Source: DATAEU01 sp046724395
GTDB taxonomy: Bacteria; Actinomycetota; UBA4738; HRBIN12
Length of the DNA: 34,228 bases
Reading direction: 5' to 3'
NCBI GenBank assembly: GCA_046724395.1
Contig: JBKOWM010000052.1
Coordinates: forward strand, 1-34,228
Position 1 is the stretch's first letter; each line of letters begins with the position of its first letter. Made by a program: the position numbers and the translations under genes. The notes under the pieces are model-generated. The model did no database searches, was not told the DNA's origin, and saw only the letters and a list, made by a program, of their open reading frames with translations. Shown here in pieces: positions 22,724-32,000 of the stretch.

Positions 22724-24040
22724 GTGAGAAAGCTGCTCCTCGACTCGCGAGTCGCGGTGCTCGCGGTCGCGTTTGCGACGTTCGCCGTCGCCTGCGGCGT
22801 CTCGAACGACACCGGCAACCAGAACGAGGGACCGTCGGCGGGGCAGACGATCGCGCCGCCGAAGGAGGACACGACCGTCACGTTCGCGTCCTGGGTCGGA
22901 AACACGAAGACGATGCAGGAGCTAGCCGCCGCCTTCCACAAGGAGTTCCCGACGATCACCGTGGAGTTCCAGAACCTGCCGGCCGAGCAGTCGACGGAGA
23001 AGCTGCTGACGCAGGTCGCCGGCGGGACGGCCCCGGACACTGCATTCATGGACATGAGCGCGGTCACGGACTTCGCCTCGCGCGGCGCGTTGGTCCAGCT
23101 CGACTCGTACATGGATCAGAGCCAGTACGTCGAGAAGGACGACTACGTCGACGCGTGGGCTGTCGGCGCCCAGTACGAAGGCAAGTGGTACGGCCTCCCA
23201 TTCGACGGCGAGACCACCGGGCTGTTCTACCGGACCGACATGTTCGAGGCGGCCGGCATCGATGGCCCGCCGACCACCTGGGACGAGTTCGAGGCCGACG
23301 CGGCGAAGCTGACGGATCCCGCCAAAAAGCAGTACGGATTCATCCTCTTCGCTCCGGAGTCGGCGTACTACTGGTACCCGTGGCTGTGGCAAGCGGGCGG
23401 AGACCTCTACGACAACGACGCGGGAAAGGTGATCTTCGACAGCCCGGAGGGAAAGCAGGCCGCCGACTTCTACGTCGGGCTCAACAAGTACTCACCGCCG
23501 GACTACTACAACTCGAACTCGTGGGACGGCCGGGTGGCCTTCGCGGAGGGCAAGGTCGCGATGTATGAGGCCGGCTCGTGGTTTGCGGGCGAGATGGAGA
23601 CCTCGTTCCCGAAGATCGACGGCAAGTGGGCCACCGCCCCGATGCCCGAGGGGCCGGCCGGCTGCGCCACGACGATCGCCGGCGACGACCTCGTGATCTT
23701 CAACCAGACGCAGAACGGCGATGCCGCGTGGCTGTGGATCGAGTTCCTCTCGCGCCCGGAGAACATGCTGAAATGGAACGTACTCGAGAAGGGAAGCACG
23801 CTCCTGCCCCCACGGGAGTCGCTCCTAACGGACCCGACGATCTTCGAGAAGAAGCCGATCCTCAAGGGCTTCGCCGACAACATGAAGTGCGGCGTCACGA
23901 GCGACATCCAAACGCCGAAGTGGTCGCAGATCGAGGAGGAACTCAACCAGCAGCTCGGCTCCGCGATCTACGGAGACATCACGCCGAGCCAGGCGCTGGA
24001 CAACGCCTCGGCGAAGTCCGAGGAGATCCTGAACAAGTGA
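22724..24040 (+). CDS. Sugar ABC transporter substrate-binding lipoprotein (CUT1)
   Basis: The 438-residue protein has a signal peptide with lipobox FAVAC (Cys24) and the fold of family 1 extracellular solute-binding proteins: TVTFASWVGNTKTMQELAAA near the mature start, YGLPFDGETTGLFYRTDMFE (about 161-180), TTWDEFEADAAKL and a C-terminal QALDNASAKSEEILNK helix. It captures an oligo- or monosaccharide outside the membrane for the two permeases that follow. The start is GTG 22724, five bases after a GGGGGAG site. Many Tyr/Trp residues in the mid-region (AYYWYPWLWQAGG) are typical of sugar stacking. Confidence 0.94.
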   Translation: MRKLLLDSRVAVLAVAFATFAVACGVSNDTGNQNEGPSAGQTIAPPKEDTTVTFASWVGNTKTMQELAAAFHKEFPTITVEFQNLPAEQSTEKLLTQVAGGTAPDTAFMDMSAVTDFASRGALVQLDSYMDQSQYVEKDDYVDAWAVGAQYEGKWYGLPFDGETTGLFYRTDMFEAAGIDGPPTTWDEFEADAAKLTDPAKKQYGFILFAPESAYYWYPWLWQAGGDLYDNDAGKVIFDSPEGKQAADFYVGLNKYSPPDYYNSNSWDGRVAFAEGKVAMYEAGSWFAGEMETSFPKIDGKWATAPMPEGPAGCATTIAGDDLVIFNQTQNGDAAWLWIEFLSRPENMLKWNVLEKGSTLLPPRESLLTDPTIFEKKPILKGFADNMKCGVTSDIQTPKWSQIEEELNQQLGSAIYGDITPSQALDNASAKSEEILNK

Positions 24041-24045
24041 GATAG

Positions 24046-24058
24046 CCGCGCCGCGCGG
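24046..24058 (+). promoter_or_regulatory. Small GC hairpin between binding-protein and permease genes
   Basis: CCGCG (24046-24050) and CGCGG (24054-24058) pair around a three-base loop, five bases after the binding-protein stop. Hairpins at this place often protect the upstream message or lower downstream expression so that binding protein exceeds permease. There is no T tract. Confidence 0.35.
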
Positions 24059-24114
24059 GGTGCGGGCGCGTCCAAGCGCATCCCGGCGGCTCGTCCCACG
24101 AGAGAGGGGGAGGC

Positions 24115-25062
24115 GTGGCGCAGGCCGAGGCCGCTCGCGTGCTCGTCACCAAGCGCGGCTACCTTCGGCGGAAGCTCCACGAGGCGCGGAAGGAGTGGAC
24201 GGCCTACCTCTTCCTGTCGCCGGGCCTCATCCTGTTCTTCGCGTTCTTCGTCTACCCGCTCATCTTCTCGTTCTGGATCAGCTTCCACGAGTGGGACATC
24301 CTGCAGCCGGCGAAACCGTTCGTGGGGCTGCAGAACTACCGCGACATGATCCACGACAGTGGATTCATGAGCTCGATCGGGCACACGCTGTACTTCACGG
24401 TCGCGACCATCCCGTTGGAGCTTGCGATCGGCCTCGCCATCGCCATCTTGCTGAACGCACAGATCCGCGGCCTCGGACTGTTCCGCACGTTGTACTACCT
24501 TCCGGTGATCACACCTCTCGTCGTCGCGGCGATCATCTGGAAGTGGGTCTATAACACCGACTACGGTCTCGCGAACTACTACCTGCTCAAACTGCACATC
24601 ATCAATGAGCCGCTGCTGTGGCTCTCGAGCAGCAAGACGGCGATGCCCGCGGTGATCCTGATGACGGTGTGGAAGGCTGTCGGGTTCTACATGATCGTGT
24701 ATCTCGCCGGGCTGCAGGCGATCCCCGCTCAGCTCTACGAGGCGGCCGAGGTCGATGGGGCGAGTGGGTGGAAGCGGTTCTGGCGGATCACGCTGCCGAT
24801 GCTCGCACCGACCACTCTGTTCCTGGTGATCATCTCGTTCATCGGCTCGTTCCAGGTGTTCACCCAGATCTTCGTCATGACGCAGGGAGGTCCGCCCGGT
24901 CCGGGCGGGGCGACGACGACGATCATGTACTACATCTACCGATCGGCCTTCGTCTTCTTCGAGATGGGGTACGCCGCCGCGCTCGCGTACGCGTTGTTCG
25001 CGATGCTGTTGGTCTTCTCCATCTTCCAGTTCCGTTACTACATGAAGCAAGCGGAGGCGTAG
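24115..25062 (+). CDS. Sugar ABC transporter permease 1 (MalF-type)
   Basis: The 315-residue membrane protein has about six membrane segments, beginning with AYLFLSPGLILFFAFFVYPL (30-49), and the EAA loop that contacts the ATPase: EAAEVDGASGWKRFWRITLP (about 209-228). The N-terminal 28 residues are basic and cytoplasmic. A very strong purine-rich ribosome site (GAGAGGGGGAGG) precedes GTG 24115. It follows the binding-protein gene and is five bases from permease 2. Confidence 0.95.
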   Translation: MAQAEAARVLVTKRGYLRRKLHEARKEWTAYLFLSPGLILFFAFFVYPLIFSFWISFHEWDILQPAKPFVGLQNYRDMIHDSGFMSSIGHTLYFTVATIPLELAIGLAIAILLNAQIRGLGLFRTLYYLPVITPLVVAAIIWKWVYNTDYGLANYYLLKLHIINEPLLWLSSSKTAMPAVILMTVWKAVGFYMIVYLAGLQAIPAQLYEAAEVDGASGWKRFWRITLPMLAPTTLFLVIISFIGSFQVFTQIFVMTQGGPPGPGGATTTIMYYIYRSAFVFFEMGYAAALAYALFAMLLVFSIFQFRYYMKQAEA

Positions 25063-25067
25063 TCGCC

Positions 25068-26054
25068 GTGCAGACGACGCAGGAGCTTGGCCATCTCGCG
25101 CCCGGAAGCACAGCACCGGCCGTCCCCGCCGTCCGCCGTCCGCGAAGGCGCCTCAAGCCGGGGCGCATCGTCCGCTATGCCATCCTCATCGCCGGCGCGA
25201 TCATCTTCGTCGCGCCGTTCGCGTACATGCTGACGGCGTCGCTCCAGCTACCCGGACGGATGTTCCAAAACCCCCCGCAGTGGATCCCGACGCACCCCAC
25301 GCTTGAGAACTTCAAGACGTTTCTGGGACTCTCGCACGTCGAGGCGCACACGAACTCACAGGCCAACGTCGGAACCTCCACGATCGTCCGATGGTTCGTG
25401 AACAGCATGTTCGTTTCCGGAACGATCACGGTCGGGCAGCTGTTCTTCTCGTCGCTGGCCGCGTACTGCTTCGCCAAGCGGACGTTTCCCCTCCGCAACT
25501 TCCTCTTCTTCCTAGGGCTCGCCACGATGATGGTGCCAGGTCAGGTGACGATCATCCCCACGTACATCATCATGAAGCACATGCCGCTGTTCGGCGGCAA
25601 CAACATCTTCGGCGTCGGCGGTCACGGCTGGATCGACTCGTACTGGGTGCTCATCATCCCGGTGCTCGTGAGTCCGTTCTCGATCTTCCTGTTGCGACAG
25701 TACATGCGCAGCATCCCCGACGAGCTCATCGACGCGGCGCGCGTCGACGGCGCGAGCGAGTTCAAGATCTACCGCAAGGTCGTCATCCCGCTCTCGTGGC
25801 CGGCCCTGGCCGCCGTGGCGATCTTCACCTTCCAGTTCTTCTGGGAGGACTTCTACGGCCCGCTCATCTACATCTCGAGTCCGAGCCTCACAACTCTGCC
25901 GCTTGGACTCGCCCTGTACGTCGTCAAGAACCGAACGGCGTGGAGTGTGCTGATGTCCGGTTCGGTCATCGCGACGATCCCGATGATCCTCGTGTTCCTC
26001 ATCTTCCAGCGGAAGTTCGTCCAAGGCATCTCGCTACAGGGGCTCAAGGGCTGA
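25068..26054 (+). CDS. Sugar ABC transporter permease 2 (MalG-type)
   Basis: The 328-residue protein has a Pro/Arg-rich cytoplasmic N-terminus (about 1-37), six membrane segments and the EAA-type loop ELIDAARVDGASEFKIYRKV (about 220-239). It pairs with permease 1 to form the channel. It carries a larger than usual extracellular loop with GGNNIFGVGGHGW (about 178-190). GTG 25068 follows GGAGG in the end of the upstream gene. The GH13 gene starts seven bases after its stop. Confidence 0.94.
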   Translation: MQTTQELGHLAPGSTAPAVPAVRRPRRRLKPGRIVRYAILIAGAIIFVAPFAYMLTASLQLPGRMFQNPPQWIPTHPTLENFKTFLGLSHVEAHTNSQANVGTSTIVRWFVNSMFVSGTITVGQLFFSSLAAYCFAKRTFPLRNFLFFLGLATMMVPGQVTIIPTYIIMKHMPLFGGNNIFGVGGHGWIDSYWVLIIPVLVSPFSIFLLRQYMRSIPDELIDAARVDGASEFKIYRKVVIPLSWPALAAVAIFTFQFFWEDFYGPLIYISSPSLTTLPLGLALYVVKNRTAWSVLMSGSVIATIPMILVFLIFQRKFVQGISLQGLKG

Positions 26055-26061
26055 GGCCGCC

Positions 26062-28041
26062 GTGGAACGCGGGCGGCGGAGCCGGGCTCCGCTCGCACGG
26101 GTCGTCGCCGTCGCGGTCGCGGCGCTCCTGGTGGCGTGCACCGGGGGCGAGGGCGCATCCCCGGGCTCGAGCACATCGGGAACCGGCGTGATCGCGTTCG
26201 ATCGTCGCGGCGGCGACGCCTGGGCATGGTTCGAGCGAGTCTCGGGGACTGCCGACTGCGACGAGGTAGAGATCGCCGTGAACGACAGCCCGACGACGCT
26301 CGTCGACGTCGCCGGGGGGGCGTTCGCGGCTCGCGTCCCTCTCGGTCCGGGCGAGAATCGGATCCGTGCGTCGTGCGGCGACGGTCCCGACGCGTTTGCC
26401 GAGGTCGACTTCACCGAGCGGCTCGATCCGCGCCCGACCGCGCGCATCCGGACCGTGCTCGACGGACGCGATGTGACGTTCGATGCCTCGGCGAGCGAAC
26501 CGAGCGCGTTCGACGGTGCGCCGATCGATCGCTATTCGTGGTCGGAGCGCCCCGGCAACCCCGTACCACTTCATCTCGACGGCTCGAAGGATGAGACCAC
26601 GATCGAGTCGCCACGGCGGGATGGCGAGTACTACGTGACCCTCGATGTGACCGACCGCGAGGGTCGGACGGATCGAAGCACGACGTACTTCGTCGTCGAC
26701 GGCGGCGAGCCGCGCACCCCCGATCTGGCGACCGAGAACCCCGCGTGGGTCGAGAACGCCGTCGTCTACGGGACGGTCCCGCCGTTGTTCGGGAACAATG
26801 GGTTCCGCAGCGTCGAGGCGAAGCTCCCGTACCTCGAGGATCTCGGCGTAACCGCGTTGTGGCTCTCCCCGGTCAACCTGTCGCCCGCGGGCGACTTCGG
26901 GTACGCGGTCAAGGACTACTTCGAGCTGAACCCCGAGTACGGGACGAAGGACGACTTCCGCGCGCTCGTCGAGGCCGCGCACGGGCGCGGGATCCGCGTG
27001 CTGATGGATTTCGTCCCGAACCACATCTCCGACGAGCACCCGTACTCCGTCGACGCCGCGAGGTACGGCATGGCGTCACACTATTACGACTTCTTCGATC
27101 GGAGCGTCGACGGCGAGATCACGCACTACTTCGACTGGTCGAACCTCAACAATCTGAACTACGACAACGTCGAGGTCCGAAACATGGAGGTCGCTGCGTT
27201 CTCGTACTGGGTACGCGAGTTCGACGTCGACGGATTCCGCGTGGACGCCTGCTGGGGCGTGAAGAAGCGGCGCCCGGGTTTCTGGCCCGTCTGGCGCCAG
27301 GAGCTGAAGCGGATCAAGCCGGACCTCATGCTGATCGCGGAGGCCAGCGCGCGGGACCCGTACTACTTCTCGAACGGGTTCGACGTCGGCTACGACTGGA
27401 CCGAGCAGCTCGGCAACTGGGCTTGGCAGGGGGTCTTCGACGCGCCCGAGGTCATCGGCGACTGGCTCGATCAGGCGCTGCTCAACCGCCCGAAGGGCTA
27501 CGACTCCGACGCGCTGATCTTCCGGTTCCTCAACAACAACGACACCGGCACGCGTTTCGTCGACCTGTACGGCGAGGGGATGACCCGCGTCGCGGCCGCC
27601 CTGCTTCTGACGCTGCCAGGGGTGCCCGAGCTGTACACGGGGGACGAGATCGGCGCCTCGTATCTGCCGTACGACGCGCTGAACCCGCTCGTGTGGAAGG
27701 ACGAGCACCATCTCCGCGACTACTACCGGCAGCTCATCGAGCTCCGCCGGACGACGCCGGCATTGCACTCGCGTGATTGGGCCCGCGTTCAGGTGGAGCC
27801 GAGCACGGGCATGTACGCCTACGTCCGCACGGCGCCCGGCGCGGCCGACGTCCTCGTCCTCCTGAACTTCGCCGAGACGCCCGCGACCGTCTCGGTCGAC
27901 ACGACCGGTCCGGTCGCCGAATTCTCCGGGACGAAGGTCGTGGATCTGCTGACCGGTGAGCGTCTCCAACTCGACAGCGGGACAGCCAAGGTCCATGTCG
28001 ACGCATCGACGGCCCGCATCCTCGAGCTGGACGAACGATGA
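26062..28041 (+). CDS. GH13 alpha-amylase-family lipoprotein with N-terminal PKD-like domain
   Basis: The 659-residue protein is a lipoprotein (lipobox LLVAC, Cys26), so it should act at the outer face of the membrane next to the importer. Residues about 40-120 form a beta domain and 125-213 a PKD/Ig-like domain (DASASEP, then EYYVTLDVTDREGRTD). The GH13 barrel starts near 228: region I DFVPNH (316-321), nucleophile Asp395 in GFRVDA, acid/base Glu427 in LIAEAS, and the third acid Asp494 in NNNDTG. Region IV has Asn in place of the usual His before that Asp. A C-terminal beta domain follows (about 575-659). It likely trims an alpha-glucan or oligosaccharide to import size. GTG 26062 is used; its stop overlaps the alcohol dehydrogenase ATG. 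Confidence 0.92.
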   Translation: MERGRRSRAPLARVVAVAVAALLVACTGGEGASPGSSTSGTGVIAFDRRGGDAWAWFERVSGTADCDEVEIAVNDSPTTLVDVAGGAFAARVPLGPGENRIRASCGDGPDAFAEVDFTERLDPRPTARIRTVLDGRDVTFDASASEPSAFDGAPIDRYSWSERPGNPVPLHLDGSKDETTIESPRRDGEYYVTLDVTDREGRTDRSTTYFVVDGGEPRTPDLATENPAWVENAVVYGTVPPLFGNNGFRSVEAKLPYLEDLGVTALWLSPVNLSPAGDFGYAVKDYFELNPEYGTKDDFRALVEAAHGRGIRVLMDFVPNHISDEHPYSVDAARYGMASHYYDFFDRSVDGEITHYFDWSNLNNLNYDNVEVRNMEVAAFSYWVREFDVDGFRVDACWGVKKRRPGFWPVWRQELKRIKPDLMLIAEASARDPYYFSNGFDVGYDWTEQLGNWAWQGVFDAPEVIGDWLDQALLNRPKGYDSDALIFRFLNNNDTGTRFVDLYGEGMTRVAAALLLTLPGVPELYTGDEIGASYLPYDALNPLVWKDEHHLRDYYRQLIELRRTTPALHSRDWARVQVEPSTGMYAYVRTAPGAADVLVLLNFAETPATVSVDTTGPVAEFSGTKVVDLLTGERLQLDSGTAKVHVDASTARILELDER

Positions 28042-29084
28042 GGATCGCGATGCTTCCGGTGGCCGGACGCTTCGAGGTGGTCGACGAGCCCATCCCGCCG
28101 CTCGCCGAAGGCGAGGTGTTGCTGCGCGTCGCCGCGTGCGGCGTCTGCGCTTCGGAGCTCGACATGTATCAGGGCAAGGCGAGCCACGCGACGCTGCCTT
28201 GGTATCCGGGGCACGAGGTCAGCGGTGTCGTCGAGGAGGTCGGCGCTGACGTGGAGACACCGAAGCCGGGCGATCGTGTCGCAGCATGGGTGACGACGCA
28301 CGGGTATGCGGAGCTCGTTGCGGTGAAGGCCGAGCACTGCTTCCAGGCGGGCGACGTTCCGCTGGATCTCGCCCTCGGCGAGCCCATGGCATGCGCCGTC
28401 AACGCCGTCGACCTGGCCAACCCGGCGCTCGGCGACGACGTGTTGGTCATCGGCGCCGGATTCATGGGGAACCTCGTCCAGTTGCTGGTCGATCACAGGG
28501 GGCCGCGGCAGCTGATCGTCGCCGATCCTCGTGAGGACGCGCTCGACCGCGCGCTGAAGCTCGGCGCCACGGCCGTCATCGACCCCGGCCGCGAGTCGCT
28601 GGCCGAGCGCGTGCGCGAGCTGACGGACGGTCGCGGAGTGGACACGACGTTCGAGGTGACCGGCGTGCAACGAGCGCTCGATCCGATCGCGGACGTGACG
28701 CGGATGAGCGGGACGGTCGTCATCGCCGGATACCACCAGGGGGAGCCACGGCACGTCCCGCTCGGGCAGTGGAACTGGATGGCGTTTCGAATCGTGAACG
28801 CCCATTTCCGGGCGGTCGACACGATCCTGCGCGGAATGCGGATGGGGATGCGACTACTGACGTCGGGACGGATACGTCTGGACGAACTCGTGACGCACCG
28901 CTTTCGTCTCGAGGACATCGATCAGGCGTTCCGTACGGCGGTCGAGAAGCCCGCGGGTTTCGTGAAGGCGACCGTCCTCCCCACTTCCACCTGGCCCACT
29001 TCCGCCGTGCCAAATTCATCAACGCCGAGTTCGACTCCGTCGAATTCGCCATTGCCGAACGCCGAGGGGAACCGACCGACGTGA
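28038..29084 (+). CDS. Zinc-binding alcohol/sugar dehydrogenase (MDR family) with an odd C-terminal tail
   Basis: The 348-residue enzyme should oxidise a sugar or polyol with NAD(P). Catalytic zinc residues are Cys37 (ACGVCASE), His59 and Glu60 (PGHE), and Glu115 in LGEP. The Rossmann motif is VIGAGFMGNLVQLL (137-150). There is no four-Cys structural zinc lobe. The normal end of such proteins corresponds to about residue 315 (KPAGFVKATVLP); residues 316-348 are a Ser/Thr/Pro-rich low-complexity tail coded in a stretch with 15-base repeat structure, and base use suggests that a different frame was once read there. ATG 28038 overlaps the GH13 stop; its stop overlaps the next GTG. Confidence 0.9.
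   Translation: MRIAMLPVAGRFEVVDEPIPPLAEGEVLLRVAACGVCASELDMYQGKASHATLPWYPGHEVSGVVEEVGADVETPKPGDRVAAWVTTHGYAELVAVKAEHCFQAGDVPLDLALGEPMACAVNAVDLANPALGDDVLVIGAGFMGNLVQLLVDHRGPRQLIVADPREDALDRALKLGATAVIDPGRESLAERVRELTDGRGVDTTFEVTGVQRALDPIADVTRMSGTVVIAGYHQGEPRHVPLGQWNWMAFRIVNAHFRAVDTILRGMRMGMRLLTSGRIRLDELVTHRFRLEDIDQAFRTAVEKPAGFVKATVLPTSTWPTSAVPNSSTPSSTPSNSPLPNAEGNRPT
28994..29068 (+). repeat. Five degenerate 15-base units encoding pentapeptide-repeat-like sequence in an alternative frame
   Basis: Units begin at 28994, 29009, 29024, 29039 and 29054, each starting GCC or GTC. In the frame of the downstream glycosidase they read AHFRR, AKFIN, AEFDS, VEFAI, AERRG, which fits the A(N/D)(L/F)XX pentapeptide-repeat pattern. 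In the frame actually used by the dehydrogenase they give the Ser/Thr/Pro tail. With only five units the match could be chance. Confidence 0.4.
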
Positions 29085-32000
29085 GCGTGAACGCAGACGT
29101 CCCCGAACGCTGGGTCGACGACCGCCTCGACCTCGATGTCTTCCGCCATCCGACGCCCGAGTTCGGCATCCTCCCGTTCTGGTTCCTGAACGGCGAGCTC
29201 GACCCGGACGAGATGCGGTTCCAGCTGCGCGAACTCGCCGACAAGCGGATGCATGGAGTGGTGCTCCACGGCCGCTACGGCCTCGAACTGCCATATCTGA
29301 GCGACGCGTATCTCGATCGCATCGGGTTCGCGGCGCAGGAGGCGCGCCCGCTCGGCCTGTCGACGTGGATCTACGACGAGATGAACTGGCCGAGTGGGAC
29401 CGCCGACAAGCGCGTCCTGAAGGCCCGGCCCGACCTGGCGCAGCGGTACATCGAGTGCATCAGTTTTCGCATCCAAGGTCCGTGGTTCATGTGCCTGACG
29501 GGCGAGGACAGTCGGTACCTGGACTTCGAGCGCTCAGAGCCGGTCGCGGCGTTCGCGATCGGCGAGGACAGCACCGTCATCGATCTGACCCCGAACCTAT
29601 CGTTCGAGCGCGTCGTACCGTGGGAGGTGCCGCCGGGAACGTGGCGACTCTCGTACATCGTGCAGAAGCGCGCCGATTACTACATCGACGCGATGGATCC
29701 GGAATCCACCCGGACGTTCATCGAGCACGGCTACGCGCCGTATCTTCGGGCCGCCGGCGACGGCGATCGGTCCAGGCCGCTCGTCGGCTTCTACTCCGAC
29801 GAGCCCGCGATGCACTACTACATGAGCGGCGGCGACAACCCCGTCCTGCCGTGGACCAAGGACATGTTCCGCCGCTTCCGCGACCGGAACGGGTACGACC
29901 TGCGGCCGCGATTGATCGACCTGTTCTTCGATGTCCGCCCGGGCGGCGCGCGGGTCCGGTATGACTATTTCAGCAGCACCACGGAGTTCTACACGAACGC
30001 CTACTACCGGCAGCTCCGCGAGTGGTGCAACGAGCACGGGATGGTGTTCACGGCGCACCTGCTGTACGAGGAGTGGCTGCGGCGGATGATCAGGGTGGAG
30101 GGCAACCTGTTCCGCCACTACGAGAACATGGACATCGTCGCCGTCGACCACCTGTACCCGGTGGTCGGGACGCGCACCTCCCCGGATCAGCACGTCGCGA
30201 TCAAGGTCGCGAGCTCCGCGGCTCACCAGTTCGGAAGCCCGCGCGTCATTTGCGAGTCATTCGGCGGCATCTTCATGGACGCCACGATGCAGCGCATGAA
30301 GTGGATCGCGGACTGGGAGTACGTCCTCGGCGTGACGGTGTTGAACCCGCACGGATTCCACTACACGCTCGAGGGCAACCGCAAGCGCGACTGGCCGCCG
30401 TCGCAGTTCTACCAATACCCCTGGTGGCAGCACTACGCCGCCTTCAACGATTATGTGAGCCGCCACAGCCGGACGCTCTCGGGCGGGACACACCTCGCGC
30501 GCGTGGCCGTCCTGTGGCCGATCAACGCGATGTTTGCGACGTACACGCCGCAGCAGCGCAACGAGGTCGGCGACCGAATCGAAGAGGACTTCAACGCGCT
30601 TACCGATCTGCTGCTTCGGTTGCACGTGGACTTCGATTACCTCGACGAGGACGTCCTCGCACGCTCGGAGCTGCGCGGCGGAGCGGTGCGCCTCGGAGAC
30701 GAGCAGTACGACGTCGTGATCGTGCCGCCGATGGCGCACATCCGCGTCTCGACGCTCGACCGGCTCGAGGAGCTCGTCCGGCAGGGAGGTGCGGTGCTCG
30801 GCGGCGTGCTGCTGCCGTCCGAGGCGTTCGGCGACGATGGTCTGATCGACGTCCGCGACCGCGTGCGCGAGCTCTTCCGCACCGACCCGGACGGCACGCG
30901 CGAGGCGCTGGGACACGGCACCTCGGCCACGCTCGAGACGCGTGACGACACGCGCGTGGCGTTCGTGCGCGCCGGCCGGATCGCGGGCCGGCCGACCGAG
31001 GACATCCACGCGATGGCGCAGGCGGCGACGGCGCCGCCCTCGGCCGACGTCGTCGAGGCGTACCGCGAGGGGGTCGGGCGCTTGCTCGATCCGGACGTCG
31101 AGATCGAAAACGAGGAGCTGTTCAGCCTCCGGCGGCGCAAGGACGGGCGCGAGATCGTCTTCCTCGCGAACCCGACGTTCGAGACTCAGACGACCGGCGT
31201 CCACGTACGAGGCGAGGTCGAGCCGCATCTCTGGAACCCCTCGACCGGCGAGGACCGGATCCTCGCTCCCTGGCGCTTCCTCGACGGCAGCACGGCGTTC
31301 CGAGTGTCGCTCCCGCCGGTCGGTTCCGCGTTCGTCGTCGTCGAGGAACCGTCGCGACCGCGCGTCGTCGCGACGTCGTTCGACGTCGACGAGGTCGAGC
31401 CCGATGCCGTCCTGGGAACGACGCGGAGCGATCGCGTGAGCGTCTCCGTCGAGATCGGCGACGGCGTCGCGCGCGAGCTCGTCTCCGCCGTCGAGTCTGT
31501 GCCGGACGACATCGTCCTCGACGGCGACTGGGGCTTCGAGGCAGAAGGCGGCAACGGCCTGGTGCTGGAGCGCTGGGTCGCGACCGACGAGCTGGACGGC
31601 GGCGAGGTTTCCGACTACGCGGGCGAAGGTGTCGACGAATCGACGTGGATGCCGGTCGTCGCCGGAGCGTGGGCATACCAGCTGCCGGCGGAGCCGGCGC
31701 GCGCGTACCCGATTCCCGTCTGGTACAGGATCGGCTTGCATGCGGACGTGGTGCCGGCGGATGCCCGTCTGGTGCTCGACGGGTTCGCGGGCGAGCGCGT
31801 CCGGTTGTTCGTGAACGGCTCCGAGATCACGGACCGGCCCGAGCGTGCGCCGTTTGACAGCCAGATGCGGACCGTGGAGATCGCTGCGGCGCTGCACGAG
31901 GGGCGTAACGTGCTCGCGGTCCGGATGGACGTCACCGGCCCGACGGGCGGCCTGCTCGACAAGGTGAAGATCCTCGGCGCGTTCTGCGTGAAGGAGCGCG

